Source: an uncultured Bacteroidales bacterium
GTDB lineage: Bacteria; Bacteroidota; Bacteroidia; Bacteroidales; UBA932
Assembly: GCA_949300335.1 (NCBI GenBank)
Contig: CASGDV010000105.1
Span: 1 to 33,081, forward strand
Reading direction: 5' to 3'
Length of the DNA: 33,081 bases
A program made the translations under genes and the position numbers. Of the stretch, positions 1 to 7,681 are shown piece after piece (the stretch's first letter is position 1; every line of letters begins with the position of its first letter). Under the pieces are notes generated by a model. The model was given only the letters and a program-made list of their open reading frames with translations, ran no database searches and was not told where the DNA came from.

Positions 1-26
1 CGGTTCTTCTTCTTGCGTACAAACAT
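1..26 (-). CDS. IS1634-like transposase, N-terminal codons only
   Basis: An ATG at 26 on the reverse strand opens a frame reading MFVRKKKNR that runs off the window. An in-frame TAG lies two codons upstream, so this ATG is the first possible start. The short Lys/Arg-rich N-terminus matches what is typical of IS1634-group transposases in Bacteroidales. Everything downstream is missing, so the catalytic DDE residues cannot be inspected. Confidence 0.6.
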
Positions 27-138
27 GCCCTAAAGATACACATTTCAGCCTTGCGTCACCCGAGTCACCACGATAAATTTTCAAAACTACTGATTTTGAC
101 ATAGTTACAACTAATGAAATTTTAGACTGTCAAAGTCA
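1..138 (-). mobile_element. Left-edge insertion sequence (IS1634-like), 5' end only
   Basis: The reverse strand here carries the first codons of a transposase (MFVRKKKNR) plus about 110 bases of non-coding end sequence before it. This N-terminus is the usual start of the IS4/IS1634-type DDE transposases common in Bacteroides and relatives (known of the family; assigned from memory). The outer boundary is placed near 122-138 because that is where the neighbouring tolC gene stops resembling its family. The other terminal inverted repeat is outside the window, so the exact end and the target duplication cannot be checked. Confidence 0.7.
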
Positions 139-1108
139 GGATATCGAACTTCAATCCCACCCCTACATACCATATATTTATATTATTGTCGATGACCGGA
201 ATCTCATAAGTGATGGGACCGTTGAGATTGTCACCGGCCACAATGCATACAGAAGGCATGTATCCGGCCTTTGCAATCTTTTCTTCAATAGCCAGGACAT
301 CAAGATTCAGACGGCTCTTGTTCAATGCCGGAGAGCAGTCATCAGCCCGGTCCTGAAACATTGCCTCATCAGGAATGAGCATTCTTGCGGACAACAATGA
401 CGTATCCGGCATTATCTCCATACCCGGTTCCAATTCCAGCATTGTGACTAGCCTGTCATTACAGATACTTATCGAACTTAGAAGTTCTGTTCTCCCATAT
501 TCCAGATTCCGGTACTGTACCTCATATCGGGTTATGTCATTGTCCAATACTATTCCGTTTGCCTCGCGGGCTTCCATATCCTTTATGACCTGCATAGTCC
601 GTTCCATGTTCCTTTCATAGACAGTAAGCAGATTTCTGTATTTGTAAAGATCCAGATAATAACCGGCCAGAATGAAATACACTTGCTGTCTACGTGCTTC
701 CAAATCCCATTCGGCAATATGCTTTTTGAGTTCAGAATATTTCACCCTGTTGTATATGGCTCCCCCGGAAAAAATCACCTGAGAGGCTTCCACAGCGAAA
801 CTGTTGCCGAAATGCGGAGATTCATAGAACTGCCCGTCAGAAAAATTTCTGTCAGCCACCCAGGCATTCCCGTTATATGATACAGAAGCGGAAAAATTAA
901 TTTCAGGCAGATATGAATTACGTGCAACCGCGATATCTTTATCCGCCACTTCAACGGCTGATTCAAAAAGCCTTATCGTCTTGCTGGAAGAATCGGCACG
1001 GACAAATATTTCCTCCAAAGTCATTACACGGGGATTCTGTACTGCATTCAGTTGAAATGTACAGAATATTCCGGTAAAGATTATAAAAATCCATTTTTTC
1101 ACTTCCAT
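122..1108 (-). pseudogene. TolC-family outer-membrane efflux protein, 3' end removed by IS insertion
   Basis: TolC-like proteins form the outer-membrane channel of tripartite efflux pumps. The 328-residue product starts with a signal peptide (residues 1 to about 22, hydrophobic IFIIFTGIFCTF) and contains an OEP-type helical repeat: TLEEIFVRADSSSKTIRLFESAVEVADKDI-like first helix, the strand region around NFSASVSYNG, and a long heptad-rich helix around residues 130-215. It ends abruptly after GVGLKFDI with the foreign tail LTLTV and a stop, just where the IS end begins; full-length family members run to about 430 residues, so roughly the last quarter is missing. It sits 54 bases downstream of marR on the same strand, the usual order marR-tolC-emrA-emrB, so the pump genes probably lie beyond the IS. 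Loss of channel function is inferred. Confidence 0.85.
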
Positions 1109-1162
1109 ATAATTGATAATACAAATAATTTACTTTAGCAACTTTTATTTCAAAAAAAAACT

Positions 1163-1585
1163 TTACAGTTTTTTTGAAATCTCACGTATGACTTCAAAGA
1201 AGACGTTTATCCTGTCTTCCGGAATCCCGTCAAGGAGTTCATCTGACAGGCGCATCTCTATCTCATGATACTGTGAAACGACCGATTCACCCTTATCAGT
1301 TATACTCAGGAAATTCTCCCTTCTGTCATCGGGATTCACGGTACGTTTTACAAGTCCTTTTCTTTCGAGCGAATCAATCATGCGCATCACTACCGACTTG
1401 TTCTTGCCGGTTGCGATTGAAATATTCTGGAGAATCTGGTCGGTCTTTGCCCCTATCATATTAAGCAATATGAATTCCTCTACTGTCAGTTTCATTTCAG
1501 CCTCGTCAGCATATCTCTGTTTCAGCAGTTTATGCAGACGATTTCTCAATTTTCCGACTACCGTTACCAAAAGTTCCTGTTCCAT
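1163..1585 (-). CDS. MarR-family transcriptional regulator
   Basis: A 140-residue winged-helix protein of normal MarR length. The helix-turn-helix is around residues 55-80 (ISIATGKNKSVVMRMIDSLERKGLV) followed by the wing signature NPDDRRENFLSITDKGE (about 83-100), the classical D-x-R-x(4)-L-T/S-x-x-G pattern. These proteins bind as dimers to palindromes in their own promoters and release DNA on binding phenolic or other ligands, usually controlling an efflux operon. Here it is the first gene ahead of the tolC remnant, and an inverted repeat suited to a MarR dimer lies 40 bases upstream of its start. The start at 1585 (MEQELLV) follows a good -7 box. The ligand cannot be predicted. Confidence 0.9.
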   Translation of the reverse strand: MEQELLVTVVGKLRNRLHKLLKQRYADEAEMKLTVEEFILLNMIGAKTDQILQNISIATGKNKSVVMRMIDSLERKGLVKRTVNPDDRRENFLSITDKGESVVSQYHEIEMRLSDELLDGIPEDRINVFFEVIREISKKL

Positions 1586-1605
1586 GACAAAGCGATTTCA
1601 GGCTG

Positions 1606-1613
1606 CAAAGGTA
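1606..1613 (-). promoter_or_regulatory. -7 element of the marR promoter
   Basis: On the reverse strand this reads TACCTTTG, a perfect match to the Bacteroidota -7 consensus TAnnTTTG. It lies 21 bases upstream of the marR ATG. No clear TTTG is seen at -33; that region is instead covered by the inverted repeat at 1625-1649. Confidence 0.6.
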
Positions 1614-1624
1614 ATATTTTTTTG

Positions 1625-1649
1625 AAATAGTTGCTATTGTAAACTATTT
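1625..1649. promoter_or_regulatory. Candidate MarR operator (8-bp perfect inverted repeat)
   Basis: Arms AAATAGTT (1625-1632) and AACTATTT (1642-1649) are exact reverse complements separated by 9 bases. The element falls over the -33 region of the marR promoter, so a bound dimer would block RNA polymerase. Position and TAGTT-type arms resemble known MarR-family sites; binding itself is inference. Confidence 0.55.
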
Positions 1650-1687
1650 TTACGACAATTTTTTCCCGTTTACCATCACTTATTTTC

Positions 1688-1695
1688 TATCTTTG
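1688..1695 (+). promoter_or_regulatory. -7 element of the ketopantoate-reductase-like gene
   Basis: TATCTTTG matches TAnnTTTG exactly. Transcription would start near 1700, giving a leader of about 25 bases to the ATG at 1725. No good -33 match is visible. Confidence 0.5.
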
Positions 1696-1724
1696 TCCGG
1701 AATCAGAAAATCACTGTGGAAAAT

Positions 1725-2732
1725 ATGAGGACAGTTATATACGGCGCCGGTTCATTAGGCACAATTCTGGGCGCATACATCACGAAAAACGGAGGTGAAA
1801 TAGATCTTGTCAACAGGAACAGGGCACATGTGGATGCCCTCAGGACAAAAGGAGCGTCCATAAAAGGTACTGTCTGTTTCAATCAGAAAGTCAATGCTTA
1901 TACTCCTGATGAGATGACTGGAATCTATGACATCATTTTCCTGATGACCAAGCAGCAGCAAAACAAGGAAGTTGTCACATTCCTCAAGGAGTTCCTGGCT
2001 GAAGACGGAGTGATCGTAACTCTTCAGAACGGCATCCCTGAATTGCAGATAGCCGAGATAGTAGGTGACGACAGGGTACTTGGTGCGACGGTGGCATGGG
2101 GAGCGACAATGACTGCCCCAGGCATATGCGAGCTTACAAGCAAGCCGGACAGCCTGACGTTTTCCCTCGGATCACTGTCTACCGTTCCCAACAGACATAT
2201 AGATGATGTCCGGAAAATACTTGAAAAAATGGGACCGGTTGAAATAGATAAAAACTTTGTCGGAAGCAGATGGAGCAAACTTCTTATAAACTCCGCATTT
2301 TCCGGAATGAGTGCCGTACTCGGATGCACTTTCGGTGAAGCTGCAAACAACAGGAAGTCCCGCCGCATTGTGCAGTCCCTCATCAAGGAATGTATCGATG
2401 TCTGCGCTGCCGGAGGCATAAGAATAGAACCGATACAGGGAAAGGATGTCGTGAAACTGCTTGATTATTCGAACCCGCTAAAGAAGGCCGTTTCATTTCT
2501 CATCATCCCGATTGCAATACGAAAACATGCATTGCTTAAGGCAAGCATGCTGCAGGATCTGGAAAAAGGCAAGAAGACAGAAGTCGATGCAATAAACGGT
2601 TCCGTTTCAGCCTACGGAAGAAAGATAGGCTTCCCTACTCCGATGAATGACAAGGTTGTCGAAATCATACACAAGATTGAAGAAGGGAAACTGTCACCGT
2701 CCTTCGATAACCTCAAACTCTTCAATGTCTGA
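1725..2732 (+). CDS. Ketopantoate reductase family protein (PanE/ApbA-like)
   Basis: Members reduce 2-dehydropantoate to pantoate with NADPH (pantothenate pathway), but the family also holds paralogs with other 2-keto acid substrates. The product has the N-terminal Rossmann motif GAGSLG (residues 6-11, G-x-G-x-x-G) right after MRTVIY, the mid-region LQNGIPE, the LGATVAWGA strand, and the catalytic helix with Lys in SRWSKLLINSAFSGMSAVLG, equivalent to the K-x-x-x-N-A-x-x-N region. At 335 residues it is slightly longer than classical PanE (about 300-310). A GTG three codons upstream (1716) is also possible; the ATG is preferred because it puts the nucleotide-binding strand at the very N-terminus. 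It is monocistronic and convergent with the next gene, 13 bases away. Whether it is the true pantothenate enzyme is uncertain. Confidence 0.85.
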   Translation: MRTVIYGAGSLGTILGAYITKNGGEIDLVNRNRAHVDALRTKGASIKGTVCFNQKVNAYTPDEMTGIYDIIFLMTKQQQNKEVVTFLKEFLAEDGVIVTLQNGIPELQIAEIVGDDRVLGATVAWGATMTAPGICELTSKPDSLTFSLGSLSTVPNRHIDDVRKILEKMGPVEIDKNFVGSRWSKLLINSAFSGMSAVLGCTFGEAANNRKSRRIVQSLIKECIDVCAAGGIRIEPIQGKDVVKLLDYSNPLKKAVSFLIIPIAIRKHALLKASMLQDLEKGKKTEVDAINGSVSAYGRKIGFPTPMNDKVVEIIHKIEEGKLSPSFDNLKLFNV

Positions 2733-2745
2733 AACGGAAGAATTG

Positions 2746-3516
2746 CTAGAAAGTCCATTTCGCCGCCAGGGTCGGTATGGCATAGAAACCGCCCGAGACA
2801 AAATTGTTGCTGACTTCCACCTCGGTACCTATGCTGAAGTTAAAGTCTTCCAGCCCCTTTATGGTATTGAAATTATACCAGAACTGAGGCTCGGACATGA
2901 AAATGAAATCCGTCCCGTCGGAACCGCTGCTTCGCGTATGCTGCCACGGACGATTCTCCTTCCAGAAATCGGCAAAGCCGCAGAACAGGAAGCGCCGGCC
3001 TGAAAAATATATGTTCCATACTGCAGTTATCTGGAAATTATGCGGGGTTTTTATATTCCTCGGTATGGCCTTGTACATTGCCGAAAGAGAGAATGTCCGT
3101 GAAAAATCTGGACTTGCGACCGACCAGGTCGGACCGGCAAGCCACGCATCGTCATATGCACCCGTACCGCTGCCGGGGCCCTGTATATCAAGTCCTCCGT
3201 TATATTCGAGATGAATTAGGAACGGGGCTTTCCAGAATGACAGTTCCCTCGATATTTCCCAATAGGCGCCGAGAACACCTCCGTCTCCGGCCTTGCTGCC
3301 ATAATTCATGTCGACAAAAAAGAATGTGTTTCCCCATTTGTCGGGTCGGAACATTTCAACTGTCGTAGTGACAGCCGGTCTCGAGGAAGCAGAATTGTCT
3401 TTACGATAAATTGTCTTTCCGAAATCGTAATGAAACTGGATGTTTTGGGAGAGTAAGTCGGCAGAGAATACCGCTGCCGCCAGGCCCAGAAGGGCCAGAG
3501 TAAAAATTTTCTTCAT
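2746..3516 (-). CDS. DUF5020-family outer-membrane protein (Tsx-like barrel)
   Basis: A 256-residue protein with a clear signal peptide (MKKIFTLALLGLAAAVFSAD) followed by alternating aromatic strands typical of a small beta-barrel: QFHYDFGK, VTTTVEMFRPDKWGNTFFFVDMNY, LSFWKAPFLIHLEYNGG, and others, ending in the C-terminal strand AAKWTF with terminal Phe, the outer-membrane insertion signature. This layout matches the DUF5020 family of Bacteroidales, which is distantly related to Tsx nucleoside channels; substrate is unknown. The start at 3516 is the only Met ahead of the signal peptide. Upstream, on the same strand, lies the broken EamA transporter gene (64-base gap), so it may once have been cotranscribed with it. 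Confidence 0.8.
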   Translation of the reverse strand: MKKIFTLALLGLAAAVFSADLLSQNIQFHYDFGKTIYRKDNSASSRPAVTTTVEMFRPDKWGNTFFFVDMNYGSKAGDGGVLGAYWEISRELSFWKAPFLIHLEYNGGLDIQGPGSGTGAYDDAWLAGPTWSVASPDFSRTFSLSAMYKAIPRNIKTPHNFQITAVWNIYFSGRRFLFCGFADFWKENRPWQHTRSSGSDGTDFIFMSEPQFWYNFNTIKGLEDFNFSIGTEVEVSNNFVSGGFYAIPTLAAKWTF

Positions 3517-3580
3517 GATATTACAGTATTTACCTCAAGGCAGGATCCCGTCTGCACTTGAAGGCGCGAAGATAGTATTT

Positions 3581-4409
3581 TCACTTCTTCTGTGCAAGAT
3601 ACAACCCTGAAAAAACCAGAAGCATTCCGGCTAGGAGAGTGACTGTAATGTTGTCTCCAAGGAATGCAACGGATGCCACGACAGCGGCAACAGGATTGAT
3701 GTACAGATAATTGCATGCTGTAACGGACCCCAGTCTGCGTATTACCTTTCCCCATGCGAAATAGCATGCAAGAGATGCTATGATACTGAGAAAAAACAGA
3801 TTGGCAAAAACGTAGGGATCAGTAATGACTGCCAGATCGAATCCGTCCCGGACAAATGGCAGTAGCGGAAGTGCCGTATCTCCCGGACAAATATCCAAGT
3901 ATTATCGAATAGGCCGTCCACATGAAAGCGGCAGCCAGTGCAAGGATATCACCCGCCGGATTGAAATGTATTGTATCGGCATTCCTGAAAAGAAGCACGG
4001 CAACTCCAGACATGGAAATCATGAGACCGGCAAATATCCTCAATGAAATTTTCTCTTTATTGATTGCGGATGATGCAAGAAGCGTAAATACGGGTGCAGT
4101 GCATACTATCAGGGATATATTCGATGCGGAAGATTTTTCCAAGGCAATATTTTCAACTATGAAATAGAGAGAGCCTCCGAAGAATCCGGTAAGAACTGCA
4201 AGCATTTCATCTCGAAGACTGTTGCAGAACATCTTTTTATGACTTACGGCCAGAATACCGGCATAAGCCACGGAAAACCTTATTATAAATATTTCCACTG
4301 GTGACAGGCCTCTGTTCAGAAGATATTTTGTGGAGACAAAAGTCACGCCCCATATGGCAACGATTATTAGCGCAGCTGCATGATGATACCATTTCACGTT
4401 CCCGGCCAT
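3581..4409 (-). pseudogene. EamA/DMT-family transporter, frameshifted with apparent internal loss
   Basis: EamA proteins have ten membrane helices in two repeats and export or import small metabolites. The first 182 or so codons (from 4409) give an intact first half: AIWGVTFVSTKYLL, the long helix 1-5 repeat, and the start of the second repeat DILALAAAFMWTAYSIILGYLSGRYGT. The frame then runs to a stop, while the second half (YVFANLFFLSIIASLACYFAWGKVIRRLGS to GLYLAQKK) continues in another frame from about 3875 to the stop at 3581. The two halves together give about 276 codons against about 290-300 expected, so about 15 codons of the segment between repeats seem missing as well. A 12-base direct repeat, TCCCGGACAAAT, at 3846-3857 and 3881-3892 brackets the break and may have caused it. 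A sequencing error alone would not explain the shortened length. Confidence 0.75.
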
Positions 4410-4444
4410 AGTCTTTTCTTGAGTCCAAGTGTTTTTTCAGGCGC

Positions 4445-4452
4445 CAAATATA
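4445..4452 (-). promoter_or_regulatory. -7 element upstream of the EamA pseudogene
   Basis: The reverse strand reads TATATTTG, an exact TAnnTTTG match 35 bases before the ATG at 4409. A TTTG lies further upstream (4467-4470), but at 14 bases the spacing is short for a -33 element. Confidence 0.4.
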
Positions 4453-4484
4453 CAAATTAATACATCCAAATGATATTTTTTATA

Positions 4485-4492
4485 TAAATTTG
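4485..4492 (+). promoter_or_regulatory. -7 element of the cytochrome c maturation operon
   Basis: TAAATTTG matches TAnnTTTG. It ends 8 bases before the ATG at 4501, so the message would be nearly leaderless. No convincing -33 element is present. Confidence 0.45.
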
Positions 4493-4500
4493 CGACAATC

Positions 4501-5313
4501 ATGAGCAGGTATTATATCATAATATGCATTTATTTTCTCGTTGCCGGAATCATACAGATTATTTTCGGAAATATGGATTTGGCATTCATGGCTTTTCCCG
4601 TCAACGCGGCAGTAGCTGCATTCATCGCCGTGCTCCTGTTCATATTGAACCGTGAATATGGGAAAAGCAAGGTCATTTCTTTTCTGGCATCACTTAAAAC
4701 CACAGCTGTTGCGATTCCTGTATTCGCAGCCTGCTGTCTCGTTATTGCCCTGTTCCCGAAATTTAATTTCACGACTTCATATATTTTCAATGCATCCCTT
4801 CTGCTGATTTCGGTAAATCTGTTTCTTTCAATCATACGCTACAAAGGACGGTTCGGATTCAGATTCATGATGAACCATGTCGGGATAATTATGATAATCA
4901 CCGCTCTCTCGCTTGGAAGTGCAGACTTGAAAAAATTGAAAGTCATCATTTATGAAGGTCAAACTGTAGATATGGCATATGACGGGAACGGGACTCCCTG
5001 CAAACTGGACTACGAAATTTCACTGGCCAGATTCGAGGCCTCATTTTATGAAGACGGGACGCCTTCATCCTATTCCGCCAGAATTTCAGCCGGAGGCCGG
5101 GAAAAGATATTGGAAGTCAATTCCCCTTGGGCAAAATCATGGAAAGAAGATATTTACATTTCCGGATATGAACCGTATCCCGACGGACTATGCTGTTTTC
5201 TGGAGATAGTGATACAGCCATGGAAATATATGATTCTGGCCGGTTTCATTATCTTTGCCATTGGTTCGGTAATGATGATTTTCGGAGGAAAATACGGGAG
5301 ACAAAGAACATGA
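4501..5313 (+). CDS. ResB-like cytochrome c biogenesis protein (Ccs1/CcsB), short form
   Basis: ResB/Ccs1 works with CcsA to move haem across the inner membrane and attach it to CXXCH motifs of c-type cytochromes (System II). This 270-residue protein has about six hydrophobic segments (residues 5-23, 28-47, 66-86, 95-112, 122-141 and 245-265). The segment FMMNHVGIIMIITALSLGS contains the conserved Asn-His-x-Gly region where a haem-ligand His lies in the family, followed by the extracytoplasmic stretch with LDYEISLARFEASFYEDGTPSSYSARI, a ResB hallmark. It is much shorter than classical ResB (400 or more residues), as is common in split Bacteroidales systems. Its TGA overlaps the ATG of CcsA, so the two are translationally coupled. 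Confidence 0.8.
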   Translation: MSRYYIIICIYFLVAGIIQIIFGNMDLAFMAFPVNAAVAAFIAVLLFILNREYGKSKVISFLASLKTTAVAIPVFAACCLVIALFPKFNFTTSYIFNASLLLISVNLFLSIIRYKGRFGFRFMMNHVGIIMIITALSLGSADLKKLKVIIYEGQTVDMAYDGNGTPCKLDYEISLARFEASFYEDGTPSSYSARISAGGREKILEVNSPWAKSWKEDIYISGYEPYPDGLCCFLEIVIQPWKYMILAGFIIFAIGSVMMIFGGKYGRQRT

Positions 5314-6092
5314 GCTGGGATTCATTTCACTTTTATGCAATAACATCCATCCTGCTTTCTACGGCTGGGGCCGTTTTATCGTTGGTATCCCCTGGCCGCG
5401 GGAAACCGATACGCACTCTGGCTCTGGCAGGAATCGCAGTAATGGCGGCATTCATTGCAGGTTTATGGATATCTTTGGGCAGGCCGCCTCTGAAAACAAT
5501 GGGAGAAACAAGACTATGGTACTCGTTTTTCGTTCTTGTAACAGGATATGCAGTATACACCAGATGGAATTTCAGATGGATACTTCTGCTTACGACAGTA
5601 CTGGCTTCCGTATTCAACATCATAAATATGGCTCGTCCGGAGATTCATGACCAGACGCTCGTACCCGCATTGCAAAGTTTCTGGTTTATTCCGCATGTCA
5701 CCATCTATATGGTTGCATACGGTATTCTTGCGTGCAGCTTCATCCTCGCGCTAGCCGGACTGATACGCAATGACATGCAATATCTGGAATCAACCGATAC
5801 CCTCGTATATATCGGAACCGCCATGCTTTTTCTCGGCCTCACCACAGGAGCCATATGGGCAAAACAGGCATGGGGAAACTTCTGGGAATGGGATCCGAAA
5901 GAGACGTGGGCTGCCGTCACATGTTCCGGCTACCTGCTTTACATACATTTGAGGTTGTCCGGAAAGAAAAATGCCAGAACCATGTATTGGATTATTGTAA
6001 TATCATTCCTCTTGCTGCAGATGTGCTGGTACGGATACCAGTATATTCCTGCATCGGAAAACAGCATGCATATGTACAACATTTCAAAATAA
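5310..6092 (+). CDS. CcsA-like cytochrome c haem lyase (CcmC/CcmF/CcsA family)
   Basis: A 260-residue polytopic protein, the haem-handling half of System II cytochrome c biogenesis. The diagnostic tryptophan-rich WWD-type motif is intact: AWGNFWEWDPKETWAAVT, near residues 189-206, flanked by helices carrying conserved His residues (IPHVTIYMVAYG before it and YIHLRLSG after it). About seven or eight membrane helices are visible. The ATG at 5310 overlaps the ResB stop as ATGA; an open frame extends upstream to 5190 inside the ResB gene, but that extension is hydrophilic and lacks homology, so the overlapping start is preferred. It lies 48 bases ahead of a gene for a protein with three CXXCH sites, its likely client. 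Confidence 0.9.
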   Translation: MSWDSFHFYAITSILLSTAGAVLSLVSPGRGKPIRTLALAGIAVMAAFIAGLWISLGRPPLKTMGETRLWYSFFVLVTGYAVYTRWNFRWILLLTTVLASVFNIINMARPEIHDQTLVPALQSFWFIPHVTIYMVAYGILACSFILALAGLIRNDMQYLESTDTLVYIGTAMLFLGLTTGAIWAKQAWGNFWEWDPKETWAAVTCSGYLLYIHLRLSGKKNARTMYWIIVISFLLLQMCWYGYQYIPASENSMHMYNISK

Positions 6093-6140
6093 TGCATATA
6101 TTTACCGCACTTTTATTCTAATTAGTTAAAACTTTGTTTT

Positions 6141-7535
6141 ATGACAACCGGTTCAAAAATTATTCTTATCGCTGCAGGCATAATTGCCGCAGGAGCCATA
6201 ATTTACCGTGCAGTCAACGTTGCTCCGCCGGAGTCCATGACTTCTGACCGGAGAATTCTCGAGATTCTGAAAGACGGAGGCTGCGCCGAATGCCATACTG
6301 CAAATCCTAAACTTCCTTTCTATGCAAACTGGCCGATAGCAAAAAGCGTCATTACCAAGGACATCATCGACGGTTACAAGGTTTTTGATGTTGCTCCGGC
6401 CATGTCTGCAATAGAAAACGGCAACGTAATAGGAGAAGTGGACCTGGCAAAGATCGAGAGAACAATTATGGACAAATCCATGCCGCTGGCCAAATACTGC
6501 CTCGTACATTGGGGTTCGTCCATCACTGACAGGAAGGCAGGCATTGCCCTTGAGTGGATCAAGGATCACAGACTTGCCAATTATCCGAACAAATTGGCTG
6601 CCGCTGAATTTTCCAACGAGTCGGTAAGGCCTGTCCCCGATGCAGTCGAATACAATGCAGACAAGGCTGCCCTCGGATATCTCCTTTATCATGACACAAG
6701 GCTTTCAGCCGACGGGACCGTTTCATGTGCCACTTGCCATGGAATCAACACCGGAGGTGTAGACAACCTTAAATATTCGGAAGGTATAGACGGACAGCTC
6801 GGAGGAGTCAATGCTCCTACAGTGTTCAATGCAGTCTTCAACTTTGCACAGTTCTGGGACGGAAGGGCGGCAAATCTTGCCGAGCAGGCTGCCGGTCCGC
6901 CTCTCAACCCTGTTGAAATGGGCTGCAAGTCATTTGACGAGATAATAGCGAGACTTAGCGGGGACAAGGCATTTGTTGCAAGTTTCAAGAAAGTATATCC
7001 TGACGGAATGAGCCAGGCAACGATAACAGATGCCATCGACCATTATGAAAGGACATTGGTAACACCGAACTCGGCTTTCGACAAATACCTCAAGGGAGAC
7101 AAGACAGCCCTTAACAAGGAAGAAGTCGAAGGTTACGAGCTGTTCAAGAAATACAGTTGCGCTACCTGCCATGCCGGTGTTAATATGGGCGGTCTGAGCT
7201 ATGAACTGATGGGACAGAGAGCTGACTACTTCAAGGATCGCGAACTTATTGTCAAGTCAGGGCTTACCGACGGTGACAACGGACGTTGGGCCGTTACCGG
7301 TGAAGAACGTGACAGATACCGTTTCCGTACGCCGGGCCTGAGAAATGTAGCTCTTACCTACCCTTACTATCATGACGGAAGTGTCGAGACTCTTGAGGAA
7401 GCTACAAGGATGATGGCAACCTATCAGGTCGGTGAAAAACTCAATGACGACCAGGTAAACAAGATTGCCGGATTCCTCAGGACTCTTACCGGAGAATATC
7501 AGGGAAAACTTCTGGTAAACGAAAACATGAACTGA
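6141..7535 (+). CDS. Tri-haem cytochrome c peroxidase (haem-binding domain + di-haem CCP/MauG domain)
   Basis: Reduces hydrogen peroxide in the periplasm with electrons from the respiratory chain. The 464-residue product has an N-terminal membrane anchor or signal (IILIAAGIIAAGAIIYRAV), then a Haem_bd-type domain with CAECH at residues 48-52 (residues about 35-145), then a di-haem peroxidase domain with CATCH at 196-200 and CATCH at 340-344. The peroxidase signatures NAPTVFNAVFNFAQFWDGRA and LNPVEMG are present, and YRFRTPGLRNVALTYPYYHDG near the end is the usual C-terminal block. The extra N-terminal haem probably relays electrons into the enzyme. The two upstream System II genes would mature its haems, making this a self-contained peroxidase module. 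Start at 6141 is the only Met before the hydrophobic segment. Confidence 0.92.
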   Translation: MTTGSKIILIAAGIIAAGAIIYRAVNVAPPESMTSDRRILEILKDGGCAECHTANPKLPFYANWPIAKSVITKDIIDGYKVFDVAPAMSAIENGNVIGEVDLAKIERTIMDKSMPLAKYCLVHWGSSITDRKAGIALEWIKDHRLANYPNKLAAAEFSNESVRPVPDAVEYNADKAALGYLLYHDTRLSADGTVSCATCHGINTGGVDNLKYSEGIDGQLGGVNAPTVFNAVFNFAQFWDGRAANLAEQAAGPPLNPVEMGCKSFDEIIARLSGDKAFVASFKKVYPDGMSQATITDAIDHYERTLVTPNSAFDKYLKGDKTALNKEEVEGYELFKKYSCATCHAGVNMGGLSYELMGQRADYFKDRELIVKSGLTDGDNGRWAVTGEERDRYRFRTPGLRNVALTYPYYHDGSVETLEEATRMMATYQVGEKLNDDQVNKIAGFLRTLTGEYQGKLLVNENMN

Positions 7536-7569
7536 CAATGTATGTCCGGCTATCCGGAAAAAATATCAG

Positions 7570-7617
7570 GAGAGTGATCTGACGGCCATAGGCCAAAGGT
7601 CGCTCTCTTTTCTTTTC
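7570..7617 (+). terminator. Rho-independent terminator after the peroxidase gene
   Basis: GAGAGTGA (7570-7577) pairs with TCGCTCTC (7600-7607), one G-T pair, with an inner GGCC-ATA-GGCC hairpin, followed by a pyrimidine run TTTTCTTTTCCCC. A small hairpin TCCGG/CCGGA at 7545-7558 precedes it. Confidence 0.6.
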
Positions 7618-7681
7618 CCCTCACGACATGTGACCTTTTCAGATAATCAGCATCTTCCATTACGATGCCCAGCCATCTCTC

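Noticed and set aside
1-102. Small frame on the reverse strand from ATG at 102 (MSKSVVLKIYRG...)
   Set aside because: It is out of frame with the transposase, lies in the IS end and has no recognisable similarity; probably chance.
5190-5309. Upstream extension of the CcsA reading frame to 5190
   Set aside because: It overlaps 120 bases of the ResB gene, has no family similarity, and an ATGA overlap gives a better start at 5310.
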